DNA of 64,000 nucleotides from Paenibacillus sacheonensis (lineage in GTDB: Bacteria; Bacillota; Bacilli; Paenibacillales; Paenibacillaceae). The notes under the pieces are model-generated. The model worked only from the letters and a program-made list of their open reading frames with translations, was not told the DNA's origin and made no database searches. Both the position numbers and the translations under genes were made by a program. Location of the stretch: NCBI RefSeq assembly GCF_009909195.1, contig NZ_JAAAMU010000007.1, positions 1 to 64,000 on the forward strand, in the 5' to 3' direction. This document shows positions 9,065 to 17,750 of this stretch, piece after piece; the stretch's first letter is position 1, and every line of letters starts with the position of its first letter.

Positions 9065-9179
9065 AGGGAAAAATGTCCAGTGGAGGTGGATTCCCGTCCA
9101 CAAATAATTGCCTGCGATCGCAAGCCGCAGAGCTCCATTTAAGCTATTAAACTACCAAAGGTCTCCTTCGCGATTGCCG

Positions 9180-9392
9180 TTACAGCGCTTCTCCTGCCGT
9201 CAGCCTCTCCTGCGCGTACGCACGATATTGCTTAGGCGAGAGCCCCGTCCGCATTTTGAACTGTTTCGAGAAATGCAGCGGATCCTGGTAGCCGACCGCG
9301 CGGGCCAGAAATTTAAGCGGGTTCATCCCCGTCGCTTTGCTGAATACCCTGCGGAAATACCGCTCGCTGTATCCCGTGAATTCCGCTATCTG
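9180..9392 (-). pseudogene. AraC-family regulator, decayed C-terminal remnant
   Basis: Reading the minus strand from 9392 to the TAA at 9180-9182 gives the C-terminal DNA-binding part of an AraC regulator: IAEFTGYSERYFRRVF and then GYQDPLHFSKQFK, GLSPKQYRAYAQ. The entire N-terminus is missing, and the reading begins abruptly with no start codon or ribosome site. About 15-20 residues normally found between the first helix-turn-helix (ending NPLKFL) and the second (ARAVGYQD) are also absent, so there is an internal in-frame deletion. The remnant lies downstream of a Nudix gene whose terminator directly abuts its broken end. It may be the former regulator of the adjacent SLH gene. Confidence 0.75.
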
Positions 9393-9406
9393 TTAATGGA
9401 TTAGCG

Positions 9407-9446
9407 AAACAAACAAAGGCAGCCAATTGGCTGCCTTTGTTTGTTT
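9407..9446 (-). terminator. Intrinsic terminator after the Nudix gene
   Basis: A perfect 40-base palindrome (AAACAAACAAAGGCAGCC and its complement around AATT). Its GC-rich centre and T-rich minus-strand arm suit a terminator 80 bases after the Nudix stop. The symmetry would let it act in both directions. Confidence 0.8.
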
Positions 9447-9525
9447 ACTAGATGATCGGATACGTCACCCGCGATACAATCATGATCTCGGATAGACATG
9501 CTTGCTATCTTGCTAGCATCGAATT

Positions 9526-10125
9526 TCACTGGAAGATTGAATTCGGAATCACGTCGGGATACCGTTCAAGAATAATCGAAAGCATCATGAGGTGTCCGAA
9601 AGGTTTAAAGGGTAAATTTCCATCCAAATGGTGGTTAAACAGGACTTTACCGCCTGAAGATACGAATTCATCCAAGGTTATGATTTCGGAACATAGACGA
9701 ATAACCTCTTTGCGAGTCAATAGCATCAATGCTTTCGTCTCCATGCTGGGTACCGGTTCGTCATCTGATGATGCCAGGAAAATCGGCGTTACAGCTTGTA
9801 ATGAACGTTGATGTCCCACAATCAAAGGACGAGGCTCGATAGGAACATTTTGAAATTCCGCAATGGGTTCCAAGCGTATTTCGATATCGAAGATAGTATT
9901 GGGACAATAAAAAGACATGGTTGGTATGATCGGCGTTATTCGCATTCGAGATTCTTCGAGAACCTCGCGTTGCGAGCATTCCCATGCCGTTTCGGCTCCT
10001 TCTCTATGCCCGCCTAGCCTTACGATGGCAAGCGCGGATTGATCCTCAGTCGGTCCCATTATAAACGCCATCCTTCTATTTGATAGTACGAATGCTCCGG
10101 CCTTTTGAACAATCTCATCGCCCAC
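9526..10125 (-). CDS. Nudix-family hydrolase
   Basis: A 199-residue protein that would hydrolyse a nucleoside diphosphate linked to another moiety, using Mg2+ or Mn2+. The Nudix box is complete near residues 39-60: GHREGAE followed by REVLEES, giving the metal-binding REVLEE core. The start is a GTG at 10125 with GGGAGG seven bases upstream; an internal ATG has no such site. The C-terminal 80 residues beyond the Nudix fold carry no motif I recognise. The gene stands alone between an AraC relic and an IS relic, which suggests the locus has been rearranged. The substrate cannot be predicted. Confidence 0.85.
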   Translation of the reverse strand: MGDEIVQKAGAFVLSNRRMAFIMGPTEDQSALAIVRLGGHREGAETAWECSQREVLEESRMRITPIIPTMSFYCPNTIFDIEIRLEPIAEFQNVPIEPRPLIVGHQRSLQAVTPIFLASSDDEPVPSMETKALMLLTRKEVIRLCSEIITLDEFVSSGGKVLFNHHLDGNLPFKPFGHLMMLSIILERYPDVIPNSIFQ

Positions 10126-10204
10126 GCAATTGCCTCCCTTTAAAACATTTCACCCTTATATTACCATGCAACGATGCCCAATGATGGAACAAACTCAATT
10201 CCCC

Positions 10205-10299
10205 TGCAGAACGCAAACGGCCTCCGCCCATTAAAGCTAGGACGAAGACCGCATACCGATCATTATGAATTCCATTGTCTGCCGACGGCGTGCAGTTCA
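10205..10299 (+). mobile_element. Decayed right end of an IS3-family element
   Basis: The bases from about 10217 resemble the transposase tail at 60-103 (AAACGGCCTC start, then a similar spacing to GAAGACCGC), translating to NGLRPLK in place of NGLSPME. Downstream, 10276-10299 matches the terminal sequence at 125-149 at about 21 of 25 positions with one gap, including an identical GTGCAGTTCA end. No upstream transposase coding is present, so this is a fragment. Confidence 0.65.
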
Positions 10300-10332
10300 A
10301 TCGGTCGGCCCTCCGGTATCCTTGCGCCCCCG

Positions 10333-11220
10333 CTACTCCTTCACCGAACCAAGCGTTATCCCATGAATAAAGAACCGCTGCAGGAACGGGTAAATAAACA
10401 GGATCGGCAGCATTGTGAGCGAGATTTTCGCGGCGTCGAGCGTTTGGTTGGAAACCTCGGAGAGCATCCCGCCTTTGCCGATATCTTCCGGCGCCATCGG
10501 GTCGATCGTGACGACGATCTGCTGCAAATACGTTTGGAGCGGCAGCAGATGCGTGTCGTTGATGAACACGATCGCCTGAAAATACTCGTTCCACGTGTTA
10601 ACGATCGTGAAGAGCGAGATGGTTGCCAGCACCGGCAGCGACAACGGGAAATACACCTGCGTCAGCTTCAGCCAAGGACCCGCTCCATCGATGTTGGCAC
10701 AATCGTCCAGTTCTTTCGGCAGATTGCGCCAGAAGTTGAACACGAGCAGGATATTGCCGAAGTTAAACAGATACGGCAGCACCAATATCCAGAAATTATC
10801 GTACAGCCCCAGGTTCTTCGCATTCATGTACCCCGGAATGATGCCTCCGTTGAAGCTGCTGACGATCAGCAGCAACCACAAATAGATGTTCCGCATGCGA
10901 AAGTCCTTCGTCTCTCTCGAGAAAGGAAAGGCGGCCAAATACGTCACGACCGTGCCCAGCAGCAGCGTCAAGCCGATCCGCTCCAGCGACACCCAGAGCG
11001 ATATGAAAAACTGTTTGTCGTCCAGGACATGGCTGTACGCCTTCAACGATAAGCCTTTGGGCAGCACCGTAATCGTTCCGGAGCCGGCGACAGCGGGATT
11101 GCTGAACGACACGGCCACCGTATGCAAGATCGGAAACAGCGTGACGACCGACACGAGGATCAGAATGACGATGATGACCCAGTCGAAAGCCCGCGAGCCG
11201 AATGTTTTGGAATAAATCAT
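10333..11220 (-). CDS. Sugar ABC transporter permease, LplC/YtcP type
   Basis: Inner-membrane permease that, with the LplB-type partner, forms the channel of an importer for an oligosaccharide or related solute. It has six predicted TM helices and the EAA loop (ANIDGAGPWLKLTQVYFPLSLP region) that docks with the ATPase. The ending GSVKE is typical of LplC proteins. The start at 11220 has GGGAGGGG upstream. It is the last gene of the cluster led by the YesM/YesN pair, 20 bases after the partner permease. No ATPase is encoded here; such systems in Paenibacillaceae usually share a general MsmX-type ATPase. Confidence 0.93.
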   Translation of the reverse strand: MIYSKTFGSRAFDWVIIVILILVSVVTLFPILHTVAVSFSNPAVAGSGTITVLPKGLSLKAYSHVLDDKQFFISLWVSLERIGLTLLLGTVVTYLAAFPFSRETKDFRMRNIYLWLLLIVSSFNGGIIPGYMNAKNLGLYDNFWILVLPYLFNFGNILLVFNFWRNLPKELDDCANIDGAGPWLKLTQVYFPLSLPVLATISLFTIVNTWNEYFQAIVFINDTHLLPLQTYLQQIVVTIDPMAPEDIGKGGMLSEVSNQTLDAAKISLTMLPILFIYPFLQRFFIHGITLGSVKE

Positions 11221-11240
11221 AGGCTGTCCTTCCCCTCCCG

Positions 11241-12143
11241 CTAGAATATCCGGTAATTGGCGTAACGATAGGCGAGCGTGTACGTGAGGGCGATCAGGAT
11301 CAATCCCATCAGGCTATTGACCAAACTGACGGCCGTGCCGATTTCATACTGCGCTCCGACCAGGCCGTTGCGGAATACCCACGTTTCGATGACGTCCGCC
11401 GTATCGTATACGATGACGTTGTACAAGTTGTAGATCTGATCGAATCCTGCATACAGGATGCCGTTCAGACTCAACGTCGCGAGCAAGGCTATGATAACGG
11501 CGATGCCTGGAATGGATACATGCCATATTTTCTGAATCCGACCGGCGCCGTCGATTTCCGCTGCTTCATATAAGGTCGGGCTGATGCTGGTGAGCGCAGC
11601 GAGGTAGATGATCGTCGAGAAGCCCATTTCCTTCCACATGTTGGACAAAATAATGATCGGCCGAAACCAGATATTGCTGCCCAAGTACATGATCGGCTTG
11701 ATGTGGAAGATCGATTCCATCATGTAGTTGATGATGCCGTGCGTGGAGAAGATGTCCCGGAAGATACCGGCCAGAATGACCCAGGATAGAAAATGCGGGA
11801 GATACGTTATCGTTTGAACGGTCCGTTTGAACCATTTCGTTCGCAATTCGTTCAGCATTAACGCCAGGATAATCGGCAGCACCAGCAGAGTGACCAGTTT
11901 GCCGACCGAGATGAGCAGCGTATTGCGGAGCACGCGCCAGATCTCCGGATTTTGCACGAGAAAATGATAGTGCTCCAGCCCCGCCCAAGGCGAGCCGAGC
12001 ACGCCCTTCGTCGGTACGAAATGCTTGAATGCCAGCACGACGCCGTAAATGGGAAACACATTGAACAGGATGAATACGATGAACACCGGAATCAGCATGA
12101 CGTGATAATGAAATTGGTCGTTCTTGAACAGTTTGGTTATCAT
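11241..12143 (-). CDS. Sugar ABC transporter permease, LplB type
   Basis: Partner permease of the importer. It shows the usual LplB features: an N-terminal TM segment (VMLIPVFIVFILFNVFPIYG), the LGSPWAGLEHY motif, TITYLPHFLSWVILAG, and the EAA loop around EAAEIDGAGRIQKIWHVSIP. The start is ambiguous: a GTG at 12152 lies only one base from the GGAG ribosome site, while the ATG at 12143 (MITKLFK) is about ten bases from it, so the ATG is preferred. It sits between the solute-binding protein gene and the LplC-type gene, all on one strand. Confidence 0.9.
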   Translation of the reverse strand: MITKLFKNDQFHYHVMLIPVFIVFILFNVFPIYGVVLAFKHFVPTKGVLGSPWAGLEHYHFLVQNPEIWRVLRNTLLISVGKLVTLLVLPIILALMLNELRTKWFKRTVQTITYLPHFLSWVILAGIFRDIFSTHGIINYMMESIFHIKPIMYLGSNIWFRPIIILSNMWKEMGFSTIIYLAALTSISPTLYEAAEIDGAGRIQKIWHVSIPGIAVIIALLATLSLNGILYAGFDQIYNLYNVIVYDTADVIETWVFRNGLVGAQYEIGTAVSLVNSLMGLILIALTYTLAYRYANYRIF

Positions 12144-12222
12144 GACTTTCACGCTCCACCTGCCTGATTATGCCGGATGGCGCCAAGACTCGCTTGGCGC
12201 CATCCAGATCGAACGTCTTCTA

Positions 12223-14004
12223 TCAGTTCCCGCTTTCCTTGGCGGCTGCCTCGTTGACTTCCTTCGTAATCGTATCTCCGCCCTGCGCCTTCCATTCCTT
12301 GACGAACGTATCGAAGTAGTCGACCGGTTCTTTGTTCATGATGATCTTGGTGAAAACCGTCAATTGTTTATCGATCAGCGATCCCATCTTGGCGTCATAC
12401 GTCGGCGTCGTGCCGCTGAAGCCGTTCCACTGAATGTCCAGATCGGAATGCGCGATGGCGGACAATGCCGACATCCAGTTAATGTAATCTTTGTACTTGC
12501 CGGCGTCCTTGCGCGGGTTGTCATGATTCGGCTTCAGCGAGTTTTCGAAAATTTGCTTCTCGCCTACCGTCAGATCGTCGACGCTCGCTTTGCCGGCGAA
12601 TATATCCTCGAACAGCTTAACGCTGCGAAGCGTTGTATCGAGGTAGCCGATGCCGAAATTCGGAATGATCGTCGGCGCATCCACCTTGTCGGTTCCGAAC
12701 TTGGTGTTGAGTTCATTGCGGCGATCGATGGTTTCTTGGAATTTCGAATGGCTGATGCTCGTCGAGAGGTTCAGGATTTTCACGGCTGCTTCCGGATTCT
12801 TGAATCCCTTCTTCACGACCAGGAATTGGTCGGTCGGGAAGTTCATGATGGCATGGATCTTATTGTCGGTTGACAGCGTGTACGCCTTCCAGTCGGCCTT
12901 CGGATCGTTGTCGATATTGAAGGTGAGCGGATAGCTGCCGTTCCACCAGGATCCGATTTGCATGCCGGCTTTGCCAGACGTAATGAATTCCGCCTCCTTA
13001 TTGCCGTCGCTGAGCGCGAATTCGGAATCAAGCAGTCCTTCCTTGTACATGCCGGCCAATACTTCAAGCGGCTTCTTGTTCGTATCCTGAATGCCGCCCC
13101 ATACGAGCTGGCCGCTGCTGTCCTTGACCCAGCTTTTCGGATAGGCGTTGAACGCGTTGAAGATCGAGACGGCATCCGTGAAGCCGGGATCCATAAACTG
13201 ATTCTGAAGCGCGAGGCCGATCGTGTCCGGCTTGCCGTTCCCGTCGGGATCCTTCTCTTTGAACGCTATGGCCACCGTGACCAAATCGTCGATCGTACGA
13301 GGCGCCTGCAAGCTCAGCTTATCCAGCCAGTCCTGGCGGACCCATAAAATTTGAACGTTGGCATACGTGTCGCCTTGGGAAGGAAGACCGTACATTTTGC
13401 CATCGAAGGTGGCGTAGTCCAGCGCCTTATTGTCGAACGTATTATAATAATCCTTCACTTCGTCGGAAGCGTACTGGCTGTACGCGTCGGTTAGATCTTC
13501 CACCATGTCGGCGTCGACCAGCTTCTTCAGCATGCTCCGCGCGGATTGCTTGTTGTCCGTCGATTTCAGCAGGAAAATATCGGGCAGGTCATTGCTCGCG
13601 AACATCAAGTTGTATTTCTGATTGTATTGGTCGCCGGACGGCGCGCTCCATTTGACAACCGGCTTGATGTTCAGCTTGTCGAGCCAGAAATCCGTATTCC
13701 AGTTCGACTCGTAGGAGCTTTCCGGGATAAAGCTTTTCTCCGATTCCGGATTGCGGTCGTAGATGACGCTGACTTCGAGCGGTTCCGCGTATTTGCCGAA
13801 CGGATCCGGCTTCTCGGCCGGTTTGTTCGCCGTGTTGCCGGTCGCTGCCTTGTCATTTCCGGTCGTGGCTGAAGCGGTGTTGGCCGGTTTCTCCGCATTG
13901 TCGTTGGCTTCGTTCCCGCCCGCATTGTTATTCGAGTTGGAACAGGCGGCTAGAATGAGCAGCGACGCGGCTGCGGCGGCAAGTCCCACGCGAGACTTCT
14001 TCAT
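12223..14004 (-). CDS. Extracellular solute-binding lipoprotein (carbohydrate uptake)
   Basis: A 593-residue lipoprotein that captures the substrate outside the cell and delivers it to the two downstream permeases. The signal peptide ends in the lipobox ILAAC, followed by an Asn/Gly/Ala-rich linker. Family-typical segments include QDWLDKL and KDPDGNGKPDTIGLA, seen in large LipO/YtcQ-type binding proteins. The start has GGGAGAGAAGGGG upstream. About 230 bases separate it from the response regulator gene, so it may have its own YesN-controlled promoter. A paralogous binding protein is encoded at 20157-21731. Confidence 0.93.
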   Translation of the reverse strand: MKKSRVGLAAAAASLLILAACSNSNNNAGGNEANDNAEKPANTASATTGNDKAATGNTANKPAEKPDPFGKYAEPLEVSVIYDRNPESEKSFIPESSYESNWNTDFWLDKLNIKPVVKWSAPSGDQYNQKYNLMFASNDLPDIFLLKSTDNKQSARSMLKKLVDADMVEDLTDAYSQYASDEVKDYYNTFDNKALDYATFDGKMYGLPSQGDTYANVQILWVRQDWLDKLSLQAPRTIDDLVTVAIAFKEKDPDGNGKPDTIGLALQNQFMDPGFTDAVSIFNAFNAYPKSWVKDSSGQLVWGGIQDTNKKPLEVLAGMYKEGLLDSEFALSDGNKEAEFITSGKAGMQIGSWWNGSYPLTFNIDNDPKADWKAYTLSTDNKIHAIMNFPTDQFLVVKKGFKNPEAAVKILNLSTSISHSKFQETIDRRNELNTKFGTDKVDAPTIIPNFGIGYLDTTLRSVKLFEDIFAGKASVDDLTVGEKQIFENSLKPNHDNPRKDAGKYKDYINWMSALSAIAHSDLDIQWNGFSGTTPTYDAKMGSLIDKQLTVFTKIIMNKEPVDYFDTFVKEWKAQGGDTITKEVNEAAAKESGN

Positions 14005-14233
14005 ATATACCCCTTCTCTCCCTATTGTTCGACGACCTCTTTACCTTGCTCATCGAGCCTCCATAAGCTCTATCGTTGCGTAACCAGTATGCGGATGCCC
14101 GATTCGATCGTCTACCAAAGTGTACTATGAATGCGTACTCATTCATTAGCGAAGAATGTAGGCGGATACGGCGAAAACCGTTGCGAGTCCAAGCAGGCAT
14201 CGGATGATTTTCGCGGTTGTTCGCAACAGGATT

Positions 14234-15622
14234 CTACGGCCGAGCGTCAGCGCTGCCGTGCAGGCTGCGGATACGGTATTCGGACGGCAGCATGCCGGTA
14301 TGTTCCCTGAACACCCGGCTGAAATACCGTTCATCCTTGAAACCCGCCTGTTCGGCGATCCAATAAATCGGATGCTCCCTCACGGCAAGCAGCCGCTGCG
14401 CGGTGCTGATGCTGAGCGCCTTCACATAGTCGTTGAAGGACATCGTGAAGATGCTCTTGAATATTTGGCTGAAATAGCTTCGACTGAGCCCGACCATCCG
14501 GGCGACTTCCCCCTGGGACAATCCTTCCTTCAAGTGCCGGCGGATGACCTCCAACGATTTCAATGCGCTCGCATAGACGTCTCTTGAATAGTGGAGCGAT
14601 TCATACCGCCGAAGCAGACCGTCACGGGACTGACGCAGCTCCTCCGTCCATCGGTCCCATATAAAATTCGTACCGGACGCGAGCTGCTCCGGCATCCCGG
14701 CATCTCTTAACCCGTCGCTCAGCCGCCAGCCGAACAGGGACGCTTCCGTCATCGCAGCCAGTTCTCCGACCGGCGGTTCGCATCGCTGCACGAGTGCCAG
14801 CCATTCATCGAAGAGTTCGTCTTCGAAGATCCAGCCGCAGCCGTACCAGCATTTGGCGAGCTCGGTCATTGCGGCTGCCGGCTGCCGCTTCGCGAATTGC
14901 TGCCGCTTTAATTCCGCTGCCGATACGATCGTGGAACCGGTTGACCGGGACCAGCGGTAAGGAAACGAATACAAGCGGTAGCTGCTCAGCAGCTCGGCAA
15001 TGACCCGGCTGTCTTCATTCCAATGATCCGTAATTTGCACGGCCGCCCACCCGGCTGCATCGGCTTCTTCGGCCAGTCTGACAGACGCCTCGCCCGGTTC
15101 GGGAACGAACCAGCTGTCTCCTTCGATCCTGTTCAGACTTAAGCCGTGCGCTAATCGCAGCCGTTCCGGGAACTGCCCGATCTCGCCTCCGGTCGGTACA
15201 AGCAGCAACCCCGGCGACAGCGATTTCGGCTGCTGCTGCTGCCGCTGCAGCATGCGTTCGCAGATGCGCGCCAGCGCGCTTTCTAGTTCCGCCGCGTCCA
15301 GCCGAGTCTTCACGATATAGTCAAGCGCTCCCAGACGCAGCGCCTCCCGAACGAAGTCAAAGTCGCGGTGGCAAGTCAAGACGACGGTCGCCAACGACGG
15401 ATACAGCGTATTGACTTCCATCAGCAGCTCCAGCCCCGATTTGAACGGCATGGTCAGATCGGTAATGAGCATATCCGCTTCATTTTCGCGCAGGAAAGCA
15501 AGCGCCGCCTCCCCGTTATCCGCCTCCCCGATGATTTGGATGCCGAATTTCTCCCAAGGAAGCGAATGGACGAAGCCTTGCCGTACGAAAAACTCATCTT
15601 CCACGAACAGCGTCCTGATCAT
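14234..15622 (-). CDS. YesN-type response regulator (receiver plus AraC domain)
   Basis: Transcription factor paired with the upstream YesM-type kinase. The receiver domain begins MIRTLFVEDE, with phospho-acceptor Asp55 in LITDLTMP and the lysine of YIVKTRL. A divergent middle region of about 220 residues follows, then a C-terminal AraC DNA-binding domain with both helices (VARMVGLSRSYFSQIFK and IAEQAGFKDERYFSRVFRE). The start at 15622 overlaps the kinase stop as ATGA and has GGAGGAG seven bases upstream; the longer open frame upstream is only antisense noise over the kinase gene. It probably activates the adjacent binding protein and permease genes. Confidence 0.94.
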   Translation of the reverse strand: MIRTLFVEDEFFVRQGFVHSLPWEKFGIQIIGEADNGEAALAFLRENEADMLITDLTMPFKSGLELLMEVNTLYPSLATVVLTCHRDFDFVREALRLGALDYIVKTRLDAAELESALARICERMLQRQQQQPKSLSPGLLLVPTGGEIGQFPERLRLAHGLSLNRIEGDSWFVPEPGEASVRLAEEADAAGWAAVQITDHWNEDSRVIAELLSSYRLYSFPYRWSRSTGSTIVSAAELKRQQFAKRQPAAAMTELAKCWYGCGWIFEDELFDEWLALVQRCEPPVGELAAMTEASLFGWRLSDGLRDAGMPEQLASGTNFIWDRWTEELRQSRDGLLRRYESLHYSRDVYASALKSLEVIRRHLKEGLSQGEVARMVGLSRSYFSQIFKSIFTMSFNDYVKALSISTAQRLLAVREHPIYWIAEQAGFKDERYFSRVFREHTGMLPSEYRIRSLHGSADARP

Positions 15623-17373
15623 TCGAGTTCTCCTCCGATTTCGAGCGGCAGCCGAATGGTCATGGTCGTCCCGATGCCCAGCTCGCTGACCACCTCCAGA
15701 CGATACGGCTCCCCGTAATGGGTATGGATCATGTTCTGCACGTAAGACAGGCCGATGCCGAGCCCGACCTTCTTGGCCACCCTGTCCGGCTGTTCGAACA
15801 GCTGGTTGACTTTCTCCGGCGGCATCCCTTCGCCATTGTCCCGGATATGAATGATCAAATAGCGATCGCCCTCGCGTTTTATCGACACCAGAACGAAGCC
15901 GTCCTTGTTGCGGAACCCATGATAGAGCGAGTTCTCTACTAGCGGCTGAAGCAGAAACCGCAGGAATGGAAGCTCCAGCACGTCGTCGTCGACATCGTAA
16001 TCCACGCGGAACGAATGCTGGTAACGCATCTGCTGCAATCGCACGTAATCGCCGAGCGCCTTGAGCTCCTGCCTGACGGTCACGATCTTGCCTTCTTTGC
16101 CCAGATTGTAATCCAGCACCTCGATAAAGTCGGATACGAGATCGAATATATCGCGTTGTCCGTTCATCTTGGCCAGCCATTGCACCGTGTTCAGCGTATT
16201 GTGAATGAAGTGCGGATTGATTTGGTACATCAGCTTTTCGACTTCCAGCTTCCGTTTGTTTCGTTCCCGCTCCCCGATCTCGTTCAGCAGCAGCATGATT
16301 TCGCCCTTCATATAGCCGAACGTGCCCAGCAAGTCGTCGAATTCCAACACTCCCGTATACTTGACCGGCTCGTTGAATCGCGTTGCCGCCGCATGCTGCA
16401 AATACCGATTTAACCGGATGAGCGGGCGATAGATCATCCGCCAAATCAGCCAAGCCAAGCCTAAGCTCGCGACAATCGATAAGAAGCCGACCATCACGAA
16501 ACGGACGATCCATTCATTCTGTTCGCGGAAAAACTCTTTCTTCTTCACCGCCGTAATTAACGTCCAGCCGTGCCGGCCCTGGGAGGCGAACAATACATAA
16601 TCGCCTTGCTCGAAATACGTGCGTCCCATCAGCTTGTCCGGTTCGAACGCGGCTTGCAGCGGAAACGCCTTCTCATCTTCGCTGTAGATCGTTGAACCAT
16701 CCGTATTGAGCAAAATATGCTTGATCGGCAATCCGTACGGCAAGCTGCTAAGCCTGTCCTGGAACACTTTGAAGTTGGTCTCGATATAGACCGCGATCGG
16801 CGGGTCGCCGGCGCCCCCGCTGACCGTACGGAGCACGGAGAGCACGCGGTTGTCGCTGTACGGATACAGCGTACGATGCGGACCGAGGAATTCAAGTCCC
16901 GCGTAAGGCGTGGAGATATGGGGGAATTGCTGAATGTGGAGGTTAGGGCTAACGTTCATATTGGAGAATAGATAAGTATCGTTGCCCGGAAGGTAATACG
17001 TCATCAGTCCGAGATCGGGATTCGTATAGTTGACGATTGTCGTGAATTTATAAACGTCCTTCTCGATCGCGCCGCGCTCCAACGGGTCGGATTGGCCGAT
17101 AAAGTCGTTGTAGTGGTTGCGAATATCCCCGAACAGCGTCAGCTGCTGCGAGGCATAGTCCAAATTGTTCAGCGTATTATCGAGGCTCATCTTCTCTTGC
17201 TCCAACGTGCTCTGTACGCCTTTCTCCAGCTTGTTGGCGAGCAAGTGATAGATGGTATAGTAGGAGATGCCCCCAATTAAGGAAACGGGAATGAACGACG
17301 CAAGCAGCAGTACGATAATGAGCCTTGTTTTGAGCGAGTGCGGCAGAAGAACGCCATTTGGGACGCGGACCAT
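15619..17373 (-). CDS. YesM-type sensor histidine kinase
   Basis: Membrane kinase of the His-kinase/HATPase class. It has a TM helix (LIIVLLLASFIPVSLIGGI), an extracellular dCache-like region of about 250 residues, a second TM (FVMVGFLSIVASLGLAWLIW), a HAMP region, the phospho-acceptor motif NPHFIHNTLN and an ATPase domain with RDNGEGMPPE and LGIGLSYVQN. The start at 17373 (MVRVPNG) has GGGAGAG five bases upstream and is preferred to the longer frame. The next gene overlaps by four bases. Linked to sugar transporter genes, it most likely senses a saccharide. Confidence 0.93.
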   Translation of the reverse strand: MVRVPNGVLLPHSLKTRLIIVLLLASFIPVSLIGGISYYTIYHLLANKLEKGVQSTLEQEKMSLDNTLNNLDYASQQLTLFGDIRNHYNDFIGQSDPLERGAIEKDVYKFTTIVNYTNPDLGLMTYYLPGNDTYLFSNMNVSPNLHIQQFPHISTPYAGLEFLGPHRTLYPYSDNRVLSVLRTVSGGAGDPPIAVYIETNFKVFQDRLSSLPYGLPIKHILLNTDGSTIYSEDEKAFPLQAAFEPDKLMGRTYFEQGDYVLFASQGRHGWTLITAVKKKEFFREQNEWIVRFVMVGFLSIVASLGLAWLIWRMIYRPLIRLNRYLQHAAATRFNEPVKYTGVLEFDDLLGTFGYMKGEIMLLLNEIGERERNKRKLEVEKLMYQINPHFIHNTLNTVQWLAKMNGQRDIFDLVSDFIEVLDYNLGKEGKIVTVRQELKALGDYVRLQQMRYQHSFRVDYDVDDDVLELPFLRFLLQPLVENSLYHGFRNKDGFVLVSIKREGDRYLIIHIRDNGEGMPPEKVNQLFEQPDRVAKKVGLGIGLSYVQNMIHTHYGEPYRLEVVSELGIGTTMTIRLPLEIGGELE

Positions 17374-17690
17374 GAAAGCTCTCCCTTCGGTGTGGGAAGA
17401 ATCGATCGTGTCTGTTGTGTAAGCGCTTATCAAAATGGATGTTTCTTCATGATAAGCGATTATGGCCGGTTGGACAATCGTCCTTTATCCTTAAAATGGT
17501 TTCTCTTCAGTTATTATACAACGATTTCGTGCAACCGCCCACCTCTCCCGCGCCCATGCCCCGGCGGGTATCCGAGCTCAATACCAAGTTCGTTCCAAAA
17601 TAGACGCTTCCGAATCCAGGAGATCGATTTTGAATTAATTCGCAATCCCTCGCGCCAAGACCTGAATACCGGAGCTATCCTGTCGGAGCA
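17374..17690. other. Intergenic region upstream of the YesM kinase gene
   Basis: About 320 bases between the kinase start and the sulfatase terminator. It holds the cre-like site and inverted repeat described separately and presumably the promoter of the kinase-regulator-transporter cluster. Beyond those I see no coding sequence and no clear promoter hexamers. Confidence 0.5.
17418..17458. promoter_or_regulatory. Cre-like sequence and inverted repeat upstream of the YesM kinase
   Basis: TGTAAGCGCTTATCA at 17418-17432 is close to the catabolite-repression cre consensus but one base longer in the centre. Its CGCTTATCA part is repeated inverted at 17450-17458. The position, 45-85 bases before the kinase gene, would suit CcpA control of a sugar-sensing system, but the imperfect spacing keeps this tentative. 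Confidence 0.35.
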
Positions 17691-17727
17691 AAAAAACGGA
17701 GTCCGGGTTATCCCGAACTCCGTTTCA
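17690..17727 (-). terminator. Intrinsic terminator after the sulfatase gene
   Basis: AACGGAGT and ACTCCGTT arms with an inner CGGG/CCCG pairing (17695-17724) precede a run of T on the minus strand (17690-17696). It lies 25 bases after the sulfatase stop and closes the five-gene operon. Confidence 0.88.
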
Positions 17728-17750
17728 TATTCTGCTTAACGTAGAAGCGT

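Noticed and set aside
15623..16513. Extension of the response regulator frame to a 759-residue protein
   Set aside because: The upstream part is antisense-frame noise over the kinase gene; the ATG at 15622 has a proper ribosome site and overlaps the kinase stop.
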